From DATKUC01 sp964553615 (lineage in GTDB: Bacteria; Spirochaetota; Spirochaetia; DSM-27196; DATKUC01), in the NCBI GenBank assembly GCA_964553615.1, contig CAZKMA010000037.1:1-46666 (forward strand): a stretch of 46,666 nucleotides of DNA. Reading direction: 5' to 3'. Positions 8,465 through 16,400 of this stretch are shown piece after piece. The notes under the pieces are model-generated. The model searched no databases. It had not been told where the DNA came from and saw only the letters and a program-made list of their open reading frames with translations. Every line of letters begins with the position of its first letter. Within the stretch, counting starts at the first letter, position 1. The translations under genes were made by a program, and so were the position numbers.

Positions 8465-9121
8465 TCACCTACCCCGACTCTGCACCCAGGTCACGGCGAA
8501 TCTTCGCAAGTCTCCCGCGTTCTGTATTCTGAGCTTCTCTTTGACATGGTCCCTATAGGCGTTTACCGTCTTCACCGAAAGATTGAGAAGTCCCGCAATC
8601 TCGGTGGCACCGTAGCCCTTGCCTATCAACTCGAGCACTTCCAGCTCGCGATCGCTGAGCTTTTCGACGGGGAGCGACTCCTCGTCCGCGCCCGGGCTGA
8701 ACATGGTGTCGAGAAGTCGATCCCGCATGGCGGCTGAGACATAGATCCGTCCGGAGAGGATAGTACTAATAGCCTCAAGCATGACCGAGGCGGCCTCCTG
8801 CTTCATGACATACCCGCGTGCCCCCGCCTTCAGCGCGCGTGTTGCGTACACCACCTCGTCATGCATCGATATGATGAGAACCAGGACCTCCGGATGGCCC
8901 GCTTTCAAGGTCTTTACCAGATCGAGCCCGTTCTTGTCGAATAGCGATATGTCGACAAGCGCCATGTCGGGCGTCATCTCCTTCAGGGCCGAGAGGGCCT
9001 CGTCCATGGACCCCGCCTCGGCGGTCACCTGATAGCGCGGGTTGCTCCGAACCAGGGCAACAAGCCCCTGCCGAAACACCGGATGGTCGTCAACCACCAG
9101 GAAGGACACCGAGTTCGTCAT
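8465..9121 (-). CDS. response regulator, NarL/LuxR family
   Basis: This 218-residue protein has a receiver domain (residues 4-120) and a LuxR-type DNA-binding domain (about 150-212). Asp57 in LVDISL is the phosphorylation site, with the acidic pair Asp11-Asp12 and Lys near 107 completing the active site. The helix-turn-helix reads LSDRELEVLELIGKGYGATEIAGLL. The ATG at 9121 overlaps the kinase stop as ATGA; an in-frame start 11 codons upstream is less likely. It is certainly the partner of the kinase at 9118-11481. Its target is probably the sugar ABC operon 130 bp downstream, and perhaps the rhamnosidase; this is inferred from position. There is nothing unusual in the residues. Confidence 0.93.
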   Translation of the reverse strand: MTNSVSFLVVDDHPVFRQGLVALVRSNPRYQVTAEAGSMDEALSALKEMTPDMALVDISLFDKNGLDLVKTLKAGHPEVLVLIISMHDEVVYATRALKAGARGYVMKQEAASVMLEAISTILSGRIYVSAAMRDRLLDTMFSPGADEESLPVEKLSDRELEVLELIGKGYGATEIAGLLNLSVKTVNAYRDHVKEKLRIQNAGDLRRFAVTWVQSRGR

Positions 9122-11481
9122 TTTGCGATCCTCCGGACCTGCGATATTCTGCATACCACCCGTGTTCCCGGATTGTTGTGTTCGACCTGGAGCACAGCAC
9201 CCGCTCGTTCCGCACGGTAGCGCATAATGCGCAGCCCCATCCCGTCGGCAGTAATGACTTCCGGCAGCCCTGAACCGGAATCACTTACCTCGATGACAAG
9301 GGTAGCACCTCCGTTTCCGTCTTCACGATGATCCTCGCGCCCGAGGGTAACGGCGATGCGATCCGAACCGGAGTGCTTGAGCGAATTGGACAGGGCCTCC
9401 TGTACGATCCGGTAGATCTGAAGCGCTCGGTCGGTGTCCGGCAGAACGAATCCGGGCGATGCGCGGAAATCGATGGTTGCCGGATAGCTGCTCCTCGCGT
9501 TCTCGATGAGCGATTCTATGGCGGCCGCCAGCCCCTTTGCCTCCAGCCCGGTCGGCGTGAGCCCTCTCGCAATCTGTTTGACGCGAGCAATTGACCCGGC
9601 GAGCAACGCACCAATCCGCTTGAGCGACTCCAATTCCGGCCGCGAGCTCCGGGCAAGTGACTCCTGCGCAACCGAGGCAAGCATCGCGACGCCGGCAAGG
9701 TGCTGGCAAAGGTCATCGTGCAGGTCCTGGCCAATTCGCTCCATCGTCCTGTTGGAAATCTCGACTACCTCCCGTTCGAGCAGTGCACGCCGCTCGACCT
9801 CCTCCTTGAGCTCCGCGTTGGTGCGCGTGAGCTCCCGGGTTCTTTTGCCGACTTCCAGCTCGAGTCGTCGTTCGTGCGTCCGAACCTGCTCGAGCAGGAG
9901 GGCCCCCTTCAGGGCGCTGGATACCTGATCCTTGAGGCTGTCGTAAACCGTTGGCACGTCGAAACCGCCCGGAAGCAGCATGTAACCAAGCGGTTCATCA
10001 CCGAATACGAGCGGTTCGAGCACCCAGTGGCACGTTCTCCACACGGTTCCAATGTCTGTAGGAAGCAGGTCAGATGTGGGAAACCGCGTCCTTGTACCAG
10101 CCACGTTTCGCGGCAAGAGGACAAGACGCGACCACTGCAGCGAATGCCCGGAATCCGTGAACAGGGCGACGTACCCTTCTCCGATGCCGATGTGGAGGAG
10201 CCCTTCCCTGAGCTCCTCCGACATGGTTGGGAGATCAAACGCTCCGGCCAGCGACGCGCTGATCAACCGGAGGGTCCGCAGCTGCTCTTCAGCGGCTATT
10301 CGCCGTGCCTCCTGCAGCCTGGAAGCCACTTCGCCGATCATAGCGCGGGAGAACTCGAACACCGACGCGGGAATCCCATCCGGCCCCCCGCCACTCGCTA
10401 CCAGCCTCTGTCTGATGTATGAGAGGATATCGTTCCACCGCAGAGGATCCTTTCCGTTCAGCGTGGAAGCCGTAACCGCACGATGAAGGACGGCGATGAA
10501 CGAATCGCTATCGCCGATCGAGAGAAGATCTACGAGCTGTTCGGCGGCGGCACGTTCTTCAGAGTCGGCATCCGCCGGAAGCACATCGGTGTCGACGGTA
10601 TAGCTCCGATGAGGTCCACAGCCACAGGACTCGCGAATGGATGCCGAGGACTGAAGGACCCGGCGTTCGAAGGGCCCTCCACCCATGAGTGCGCACAGAC
10701 AATCGACACTATTTACGCCGAGATCGAACAACGGTTGTACCGCCGTGGTGAGCGGGTGGATGAGAGCGCTCCCCTCATCGACCCCGTCGAACCCGACTAC
10801 AGACACGTCCTCCGGAACGCGTCGGCCACTTTCACGCAGCGCACGGATGGCCTCGATCGCCATGGAATCACTCATGCCGAACAAGGCGTCGAACGGAACG
10901 CCGCTTGCAAGGAGTCTCTTTGTGGCCTCGGCTCCGGAAGAATGGAGGAAGTTGCCATACACATCGAGCCTGGGGTCGAGTGAAATCTCTTCGTCCGCCA
11001 GGGCTGAAAGAAACGCATCCCGGCGGGCAAGAACTTCGGCGTGCTCCCGCGGTCCGTTAATCAGCGCGAAGCGGCGGCGGCCGTGGTCGTGGACTAGGTG
11101 CCTGACAAGATGTTCGATGACCGGTGAGCCGTCCACCGTGATACTGGACGCGCCGGCCACTTCCACACCCACCGACACTTTCGGAATGTTCTTCCGCGCA
11201 TCAAAGACCGCAGCGAGCTTTTGCGCACCAAGGTAGGTCATGATTGTCGCGGATATGATGATGAGGCCATCAATGTTGCGCGAATCCGCGAGACGGTATG
11301 CAACGTTTGCCGTCGACTCGCTCACAATGGGCGACCCGATTCGGGATCCAACAAAGGTCACGGTGCCGTACCCGAGCTCGGCCGCACGTGACTCTATGCC
11401 ACGCAGGACGGTGGACTCGTATGAATGACTGAGCTCCGCAGTGAATATACCGATCATCTTCTGTTCATGACGGGCCTGCAT
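9118..11481 (-). CDS. soluble histidine kinase with LacI-type sugar-binding sensor domain
   Basis: This 787-residue protein joins three modules. Residues 8-285 match the ligand-binding core of LacI/GalR repressors (Peripla_BP_3): IDGLIIIS, FALINGPREH, DALFGMSDSMA, VSVVGFDG and PLTTAVQP occur in family order, but no helix-turn-helix precedes them. A CGC linker (RESCGC, 284-288) leads to a helical region and a GAF-like domain (about 400-530), then a coiled coil (535-580). The kinase part is HisKA_3 type with His588 in GQDLHDDL, N-box Asn699 (EALSNSLKHS) and G-boxes DSGSGL (734-739) and GMGL (747-750). There is no membrane segment or signal peptide, so it should sense an imported sugar inside the cell. 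The frame opens at 11517; ATG 11481 or ATG 11457 are the likely starts. Its stop overlaps the response-regulator start. Confidence 0.88.
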   Translation of the reverse strand: MQARHEQKMIGIFTAELSHSYESTVLRGIESRAAELGYGTVTFVGSRIGSPIVSESTANVAYRLADSRNIDGLIIISATIMTYLGAQKLAAVFDARKNIPKVSVGVEVAGASSITVDGSPVIEHLVRHLVHDHGRRRFALINGPREHAEVLARRDAFLSALADEEISLDPRLDVYGNFLHSSGAEATKRLLASGVPFDALFGMSDSMAIEAIRALRESGRRVPEDVSVVGFDGVDEGSALIHPLTTAVQPLFDLGVNSVDCLCALMGGGPFERRVLQSSASIRESCGCGPHRSYTVDTDVLPADADSEERAAAEQLVDLLSIGDSDSFIAVLHRAVTASTLNGKDPLRWNDILSYIRQRLVASGGGPDGIPASVFEFSRAMIGEVASRLQEARRIAAEEQLRTLRLISASLAGAFDLPTMSEELREGLLHIGIGEGYVALFTDSGHSLQWSRLVLLPRNVAGTRTRFPTSDLLPTDIGTVWRTCHWVLEPLVFGDEPLGYMLLPGGFDVPTVYDSLKDQVSSALKGALLLEQVRTHERRLELEVGKRTRELTRTNAELKEEVERRALLEREVVEISNRTMERIGQDLHDDLCQHLAGVAMLASVAQESLARSSRPELESLKRIGALLAGSIARVKQIARGLTPTGLEAKGLAAAIESLIENARSSYPATIDFRASPGFVLPDTDRALQIYRIVQEALSNSLKHSGSDRIAVTLGREDHREDGNGGATLVIEVSDSGSGLPEVITADGMGLRIMRYRAERAGAVLQVEHNNPGTRVVCRISQVRRIAK

Positions 11482-11490
11482 ATCGTTCAG

Positions 11491-11499
11491 ATTATACCA
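11491..11499 (-). promoter_or_regulatory. extended -10 promoter of the sensor kinase gene
   Basis: On the minus strand the sequence reads TGGTATAAT, a perfect TATAAT with the TGn extension. No good -35 hexamer lies 17 bp upstream, which extended -10 promoters can do without. Transcription would begin only a few bases before the ATG at 11481. The mRNA would then be nearly leaderless, or translation would start at the ATG at 11457. Confidence 0.5.
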
Positions 11500-11548
11500 T
11501 TCTGTGCGGTCCGGCACTCCCCTTAGCGTAGTACCATCGATCTCCGGG

Positions 11549-11581
11549 CACTATCAGCGATACACCGAATTCCACTATCAG
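11549..11581 (-). repeat. two 9-bp direct repeats upstream of the kinase promoter
   Basis: CTGATAGTG on the minus strand occurs at 11581-11573 and again at 11557-11549, 24 bp apart (start to start). Both copies lie 50-90 bp upstream of the extended -10 element. Direct repeats in this place are typical of activator binding sites. Whether the NarL-type regulator or another protein binds is unknown. Confidence 0.45.
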
Positions 11582-11783
11582 TCGTTCTGCACCCTCGGCA
11601 TAGGGAAAACTACCTATACGCCAGTCTGAGGTATAACTGAGCGGGTTGTTTGAAGGAGCTTGGCCGTTATGCGAATAGCTTGCAGAAAGGTGCTCCGTGC
11701 CCGCAATTCGCCGGCCCTCGCGCTCATTGGGGAGTTCATCCGGGCGGCAATTGTTCGGGCCGATAATCGTCAACGGGCAATCG

Positions 11784-13238
11784 TCAGTCGGCTGCGGGAA
11801 GTTTGAGCCCGAGCGCCCTGGCAACGCCCTCTCCGTAGGCAGGGTCTGCCTTCTGGAAGTGGCGGAGCTGCCGCATCCTGATCTCGTCCGGAACTCCCTC
11901 CATGGCTTCAGCGATATTTGAAAAAAGCTGCTTCTTCTGATCGTCGGACATAAGGCGGAATAGACTGCCGGGCTGCGTATAGTCATCGTTACCGGCACGG
12001 TGATCGTAATGGTCGGCGTCTCCGTGTATCTTCAACGGCGGCTCTTTTGCGCTCTCGTCCTGTACCGGGCCGTCGAACGAGTTCGGCTCGTAGTTGACGG
12101 AGGCGCCCCCGTTGCCGTCGAAACGCATCGACCCGTCGCGGTGATAGGAATTCACCTCCGCGTGTGCTCGATTCACCGGAAGGTGCGCATAGTTCACGCC
12201 GAGACGATATCGATGCGCGTCGGCATATGAAAAGACCCGTGCCTGGAGCATCTTGTCCGGAGAGACACCGATTCCCGGTACCAGGTTCGACGGCTCGAAC
12301 GCTGCCTGTTCAATGTCGGCGAAGTAGTTTTCCGGATTCCTGTTCAGTTCCAGAACGCCTGCATCGATGAGTGGATAGTCCTTGTGCGGCCACACTTTCG
12401 TAAGATCGAATGGGTTGAACGGTACCTTTTCCGCGTCCTCTTCTGCCATCACCTGAATACAAAACCTCCAGCGGGGAAAGTCTTTTCGTTCAATCGCCCC
12501 GAACAGATCGCGCTGCGCGCTTTCCCGGTCTTTCGCAACAATCGCTTCGGCTTCGCGGTTTGTCCAGTTCCTGATACCCTGCATCGATTTGAAATGAAAC
12601 TTCACCCAGAACCGCTCGTTTTTCGCATTGATGAAGCTGTAGGTGTGGCTACCGTAGCCGTTGATGAACCGGAATCCCTGAGGAAGTCCGCGGTCCGACA
12701 TGAGGATGGTAACCTGGTGAAGACTTTCCGGAGAAAGTGACCAGAAGTCCCACATTGCGGTCGCCGAACGCAGATTTGTTTTCGGATGCCGTTTCTGGGT
12801 GCGGATGAAGTCCGGAAACTTCAGCGGGTCGCGCACAAAGAATACCGGTGTGTTATTTCCCACCATGTCCCAGTTTCCCTCTTCCGTGAAGAACTTCAGG
12901 GAAAACCCTCGAACGTCCCGTTCGGCGTCGGCGGCACCCCGCTCGCCCGCCACGGTCGAAAATCGGGCAATACACTCGGTCTTTTTCCCGATCGTCGAAA
13001 AGACCTTTGCCTTCGTGTACTTCGTAATGTCGTGCGTTATGGTGAGCGTCCCGTACGCACCGGACCCTTTTGCATGAACCACCCGCTCAGGGATGCGTTC
13101 ACGGTTCTGATGCGCCAACTTCTCGAGCAGGTGATAATCCTGCATCAGCACCGGCCCGCGCGGACCGGCGGTAAGAGAGTTCTGATTATCCGCAACGGGA
13201 TTTCCAGCAGCCGTGGTAAGTCTTTTTGAGTGTGCCAT
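11784..13238 (-). CDS. katA: catalase, small-subunit clade
   Basis: This 484-residue haem enzyme breaks hydrogen peroxide into water and oxygen. The distal haem residue His55 sits in ERVVHAKGSGAYG. The NNTPVFFVRDPLKF stretch carries the distal Asn. The proximal signature RVFSYADAHRYRLG, with the haem-ligand Tyr, is near residue 340. The length fits small-subunit catalases that bind NADPH. The frame is open for 261 further codons upstream, but that extension is the antisense of oxyR; the ATG at 13238 follows a strong AGGAGG. oxyR is divergent 75 bp away, so peroxide induction by OxyR is very likely. Confidence 0.97.
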   Translation of the reverse strand: MAHSKRLTTAAGNPVADNQNSLTAGPRGPVLMQDYHLLEKLAHQNRERIPERVVHAKGSGAYGTLTITHDITKYTKAKVFSTIGKKTECIARFSTVAGERGAADAERDVRGFSLKFFTEEGNWDMVGNNTPVFFVRDPLKFPDFIRTQKRHPKTNLRSATAMWDFWSLSPESLHQVTILMSDRGLPQGFRFINGYGSHTYSFINAKNERFWVKFHFKSMQGIRNWTNREAEAIVAKDRESAQRDLFGAIERKDFPRWRFCIQVMAEEDAEKVPFNPFDLTKVWPHKDYPLIDAGVLELNRNPENYFADIEQAAFEPSNLVPGIGVSPDKMLQARVFSYADAHRYRLGVNYAHLPVNRAHAEVNSYHRDGSMRFDGNGGASVNYEPNSFDGPVQDESAKEPPLKIHGDADHYDHRAGNDDYTQPGSLFRLMSDDQKKQLFSNIAEAMEGVPDEIRMRQLRHFQKADPAYGEGVARALGLKLPAAD

Positions 13239-13277
13239 AGATTCCTCCTGTTCCCACTGTACTGCCGTCGAATCAAT

Positions 13278-13292
13278 AGATCCAATATATCT
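13278..13292. promoter_or_regulatory. inverted repeat in the katA-oxyR divergent region
   Basis: AGAT and ATCT are separated by 7 bp within an AT-rich stretch of the 75-bp intergenic region. Spacing and base composition recall an OxyR half-site pair (ATAG-N7-CTAT type), but the match is only partial. It would sit between the two start codons, suitable for control of katA and autoregulation of oxyR. Confidence 0.35.
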
Positions 13293-13313
13293 TTCAGAAG
13301 GACATGATAGACT

Positions 13314-14240
13314 GTGCTTATGAATCGACCGAACATTACGCTGCGAAACCTCGAGTATATCGTTGCAGTCGCGGAGGAGCGCCACTTCGGACATGCCGCG
13401 CAACGGTGCAACGTGAGCCAGCCGGCTCTCAGCGCACAGATTCACAAGCTCGAACTTTCGCTCGATACAGCGATCTTCGAACGTGGCGGACGGGCGGTCC
13501 GGACGACAGCCCAGGGCGAGGTGATACTCGAGCACGCACGGCAAATCCTTGCAGAAGTGGAGGCGCTCGCCACGGCGGCTGTTCGAGTGAGCACGCCGCT
13601 CTCCGGCCCTTTCAGACTCGGCGTCATTGCCACGCTGGGCGCCTATCTCCTCCCGCACCTGCTCGAACCACTTCGGAGGGACTATCCGAGACTCGAGCTG
13701 ATCCTGATTGAAGGGCTTACGGATTCCCTTCTCACGCAGCTGCGAATCGGCACACTCGATGCCGTTCTTGCATCGCTCCCGCTTCCTGCAGGGCCCTTCC
13801 ACTTTGAGCCGCTCTTTGTCGAGCCCTTCTTCCTTGCAGTGCCGGCAGGACACCCACTGGGACGCGTACAGAACCTTTCCCCGCACATGCTGTCTGCACC
13901 GGACATGATTCTTCTTGAAGACGGGCATTGTCTTCGCGATCAGGCGCTCGAGGTGTGCCCTGCCCAGGACAGGACTCTCCGTGAGCGATTCCGGGCGACA
14001 AGCCTCGAAACGCTTCGTCACATGGTTGCAATCGGTATTGGCTACACGCTCATACCGGCCCTCGCGGTTCCGTCGCCTGCTGCATTTGAAAGCCTCATCC
14101 AGTACCGCCGGTTCGCGACGGATCCTCCGAGCAGAGTCATAGGTCTGGTCTCACGACGCAGTAGCGCTCGAACGAAAGACGCGCAAAAGCTTTCAACCTT
14201 CGTCCGGAACAATTTACCTCCCGGTGTGGACGTGCAATAG
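13314..14240 (+). CDS. oxyR: LysR-type peroxide sensor OxyR
   Basis: This regulator has an N-terminal winged helix (NLEYIVAVAEERHFGHAAQRCNVSQ) and a LysR effector domain. GHCLRDQALEVC places two cysteines nine residues apart (Cys204 and Cys213 counted from ATG 13320), exactly as the disulfide-forming Cys199 and Cys208 of E. coli OxyR, in nearly the same sequence. It should be oxidised by hydrogen peroxide and then activate katA, which is divergent and adjacent. The start may be GTG 13314 (AGAAGGA 11 bases upstream) or ATG 13320; the protein is 308 or 306 residues. Nothing is missing from the domain. Confidence 0.95.
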   Translation: MLMNRPNITLRNLEYIVAVAEERHFGHAAQRCNVSQPALSAQIHKLELSLDTAIFERGGRAVRTTAQGEVILEHARQILAEVEALATAAVRVSTPLSGPFRLGVIATLGAYLLPHLLEPLRRDYPRLELILIEGLTDSLLTQLRIGTLDAVLASLPLPAGPFHFEPLFVEPFFLAVPAGHPLGRVQNLSPHMLSAPDMILLEDGHCLRDQALEVCPAQDRTLRERFRATSLETLRHMVAIGIGYTLIPALAVPSPAAFESLIQYRRFATDPPSRVIGLVSRRSSARTKDAQKLSTFVRNNLPPGVDVQ

Positions 14241-14295
14241 CCCAGTCACCTTTAGCTTGATATTCACAAAATAATCCATATGGGTTATGTTCGGA

Positions 14296-14324
14296 TTGAC
14301 CTTTGGGACTGGACGTAATACTAT
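14296..14324 (+). promoter_or_regulatory. putative promoter of the lipoprotein gene
   Basis: TTGACC (14296-14301, 5/6) and TACTAT (14319-14324, 4/6) are 17 bp apart, and the ATG follows 38 bp later. Just upstream, 14271-14288 is an inverted repeat ATAATCC-N4-GGGTTAT with one mismatch, which could be an operator. Confidence 0.5.
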
Positions 14325-14361
14325 CGCAAAACAGTATCACCCACATATCAGGAGAAATCAG

Positions 14362-15084
14362 ATGATAAAGAAGTCCCTGGGCATTCTGGCTCTGGCGATT
14401 CTGGCAGTGTCGTGCTCCGCTCCGGTAGGCAAGGACCTGTCGCTCGGACTCGGTCACTCGTCGATCTTCCGCGTCGGTCCCGGAAAGGATTCCACCGGAA
14501 CACAGGTCTACAGCTTCACCTACGTATACGCAACCGTGCTGTTCGACAAATCTGGGAAGATTGTGGACCTCGAAACCGACGAGCTCGAAGTGAGCACACC
14601 GAACTACGACGGGGCGTCCATGCCACATTTTGCCGGCTGGCCGGGCAATCCTGCACCGAATTTCACCAATCACGACACGGAAAAGGTGGATGGGACATTC
14701 GCCAACACCGACGAAGCGGTCGCACAGCAGGTTGCCGAATGGAAGACAAAGCGGGATCGTGGCGACAGTTATGGAATGAATACCAAAAATGACTGGTGGA
14801 AACAGATGGACAACTGGGAGAAGCAGTTTCTCGGCAAGTCAGTCGATGAGGTCGATGCGTTCTACAAGAAATACACGAACGACAAAAACGGCAGGCCGCT
14901 TAATCCCGCGTCCACCGACGCAGCGGAAAAGGCGAAGTTCAGCAATATGACGGCATCGGATAAGCAGACGGTCGCGGATGTTCGAAGCGGAGCAACCATG
15001 AGCATAAACGATGCCCACGGCTACGTGCTCGCTGCGATCCGCGATGCCTGGAACAAGAAGAAACCGGTGGGTCAGACAAAGTAG
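14362..15084 (+). CDS. uncharacterised lipoprotein
   Basis: This 240-residue protein starts with a lipoprotein signal: basic MIKKS, a hydrophobic core and the lipobox LAVS-C, with Cys18 as the acylated residue. The mature part repeats a pattern of short beta segments (YVYATVLFDKSGKIVDLETDELEVSTPNYDG) and then a Trp/Lys-rich helical region (KNDWWKQMDNWEKQFLGKSVDEVDAFYKKY). I do not recognise a named family. The KSVDEVDAFYKK part followed by SGATMSINDAHGYVLAAIRDAW recalls FMN-binding-type surface lipoproteins of anaerobes, but this is a weak resemblance. ATG 14362 is preferred because AGGAGA precedes it; the open frame extends 25 codons further. It is a single-gene unit with its own promoter and a hairpin behind it. 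Confidence 0.85.
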   Translation: MIKKSLGILALAILAVSCSAPVGKDLSLGLGHSSIFRVGPGKDSTGTQVYSFTYVYATVLFDKSGKIVDLETDELEVSTPNYDGASMPHFAGWPGNPAPNFTNHDTEKVDGTFANTDEAVAQQVAEWKTKRDRGDSYGMNTKNDWWKQMDNWEKQFLGKSVDEVDAFYKKYTNDKNGRPLNPASTDAAEKAKFSNMTASDKQTVADVRSGATMSINDAHGYVLAAIRDAWNKKKPVGQTK

Positions 15085-15098
15085 CTCTCCGCGGGTAC

Positions 15099-15121
15099 CG
15101 GCCCACTTCAACAGTGGGCCG
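15099..15121. terminator. hairpin between the convergent lipoprotein and rhlE genes
   Basis: CGGCCCACT (15099-15107) pairs perfectly with AGTGGGCCG (15113-15121) around a 5-base loop. It lies 15 bp after one stop codon and 22 bp after the other, convergent, stop. No T-run follows on either strand, so termination efficiency is uncertain. Confidence 0.55.
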
Positions 15122-15143
15122 CGCTCCCGAAGGTGGAGAAAGC

Positions 15144-16400
15144 CTATCTGCCGCGAGTCCTTCGATGGCCGCCGGAATTGGTCCGCCGCCTCTCGGGGGC
15201 CCGGTTGGGGCCAGGTCCGTTGCGCCGTCCGCTCCGTGCGGCTGCGGCTGCAATTGCCGGAGCATGAAACGGATGATCCGACATAACGGGTATCGGGCCC
15301 TGGAGCGCCTTCTGGATAACGGCGAGGTTATCAAGCTCGGAATCATCACACAGCGAGAGTGCTATTCCGGCCTTCCCTGCACGGGCAGTACGCCCGATCC
15401 GATGAACGTAGCTCTCAGCTTCGTTCGGAAGTTCGAAATTGATGACATGATCAATGTCGTTTACGTCGATTCCGCGGGAGGCAATATCGGTCGCCACGAG
15501 CACCTGGATCTTGCCGGCGTGAAAGTTTGCCAGCGCGCGCGTTCGGGCGTTCTGACTCTTGTCTCCGTGCAGATCGTCCGAGGTAATGCCATTCTTCCCG
15601 AGATACCGCGACAAGTCTCGCGCACGGTACTTCGTCCTGGTGAATACCAGCGCACGAAAGCTGCCGCTTTCCGACAGAATATTCCTGAGCGCATCGCGCT
15701 TGCTTTCCCGGGCAACAAACATTACATGCTGATCGATCTGAGGAGTGTTCTCCTCGCTCGATTCCACGCTCACGCGAACGGGTTCGGTGAGCATCTTGTT
15801 TGCAAGACGAACAACCTCAGCCGGAAGCGTCGCTGAGAAAAAGAGCGACTGACGCTGCGCGGGCAAGAGCCGCACAATACGTTCCACGTCCGGAATAAAT
15901 CCCATATCGAGCATTCTGTCCGCCTCGTCAAGCACGATCATCTGGACGCGGTCCAGGACTATCGAGCCCTCGTGCACCAGGTCGAGAAGTCGACCGGGCG
16001 TGGCAACCGCGACGTCCACGCCGCGCTGCAGCGCACTGATCTGACCACTCTTGCCAACGCCGCCGAAGATGACCGTTGTTGACAGCCGAAGATTCCGGCT
16101 GAAGATCTCAAAGACCTCTCCAATCTGTCCCGCGAGCTCACGAGTGGGTGCAAGAACAAGCGCACGTGGACGGCGGCGCTCAGGCCTTCCATGTTCCTGG
16201 GAAAGAAGCTGAAGTATTGGCAATGCGAAGGCTGCGGTCTTCCCGCTGCCTGTCTGTGCAGAAGCAAGCAGGTCATGACCCGCAAGAATCATGGGGATAG
16301 CGTCCGCCTGAACCGGCGTCGGTGTCTCGAACCCCTTGGATACAAGAGAGCGCAAGAGCGACTCGCTCAGGTTTAGATCGCGAAAACTGATCTCGTTCAT
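15144..16400 (-). CDS. rhlE: DEAD-box ATP-dependent RNA helicase
   Basis: This 418-residue protein unwinds RNA duplexes using ATP. All family motifs are present in order: Q-motif FETPTPVQADAIP, motif I AQTGSGKT, PTRELAGQ, motif II DEAD, motif III SAT, and in the second RecA domain the RGIDV and HRIGRTARAG motifs. The C-terminus is a short Arg/Pro-rich tail, as in RhlE. The ATG at 16400 with AAAGGAAA upstream gives MNEISFRDLNLS, the usual RhlE start; 16 further in-frame codons are AT-rich leader. It is transcribed divergently from serC. RhlE-type helicases act in ribosome assembly and RNA turnover. Its symbol is given by similarity. Confidence 0.9.
   Translation of the reverse strand: MNEISFRDLNLSESLLRSLVSKGFETPTPVQADAIPMILAGHDLLASAQTGSGKTAAFALPILQLLSQEHGRPERRRPRALVLAPTRELAGQIGEVFEIFSRNLRLSTTVIFGGVGKSGQISALQRGVDVAVATPGRLLDLVHEGSIVLDRVQMIVLDEADRMLDMGFIPDVERIVRLLPAQRQSLFFSATLPAEVVRLANKMLTEPVRVSVESSEENTPQIDQHVMFVARESKRDALRNILSESGSFRALVFTRTKYRARDLSRYLGKNGITSDDLHGDKSQNARTRALANFHAGKIQVLVATDIASRGIDVNDIDHVINFELPNEAESYVHRIGRTARAGKAGIALSLCDDSELDNLAVIQKALQGPIPVMSDHPFHAPAIAAAAARSGRRNGPGPNRAPERRRTNSGGHRRTRGR

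Larger units (their letters stand above)
11482..11783. other. intergenic region between the sensor kinase and katA
   Basis: These 302 bp separate the kinase start from the catalase stop, both on the minus strand. They hold an extended -10 promoter element (11491-11499) and two direct repeats (11549-11581), both listed separately. A minus-strand open frame from 11998 to 11492 overlaps katA and has no family resemblance, so it is not called. No clear terminator for katA was found. Confidence 0.5.

Noticed and set aside
11492..11998. 168-codon minus-strand open frame between the kinase and katA
   Set aside because: It overlaps the end of katA out of frame and lacks a ribosome site; treated as chance.
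13239..14021. N-terminal extension of the catalase frame
   Set aside because: It is antisense to oxyR, and a strong AGGAGG marks the family-standard start at 13238.
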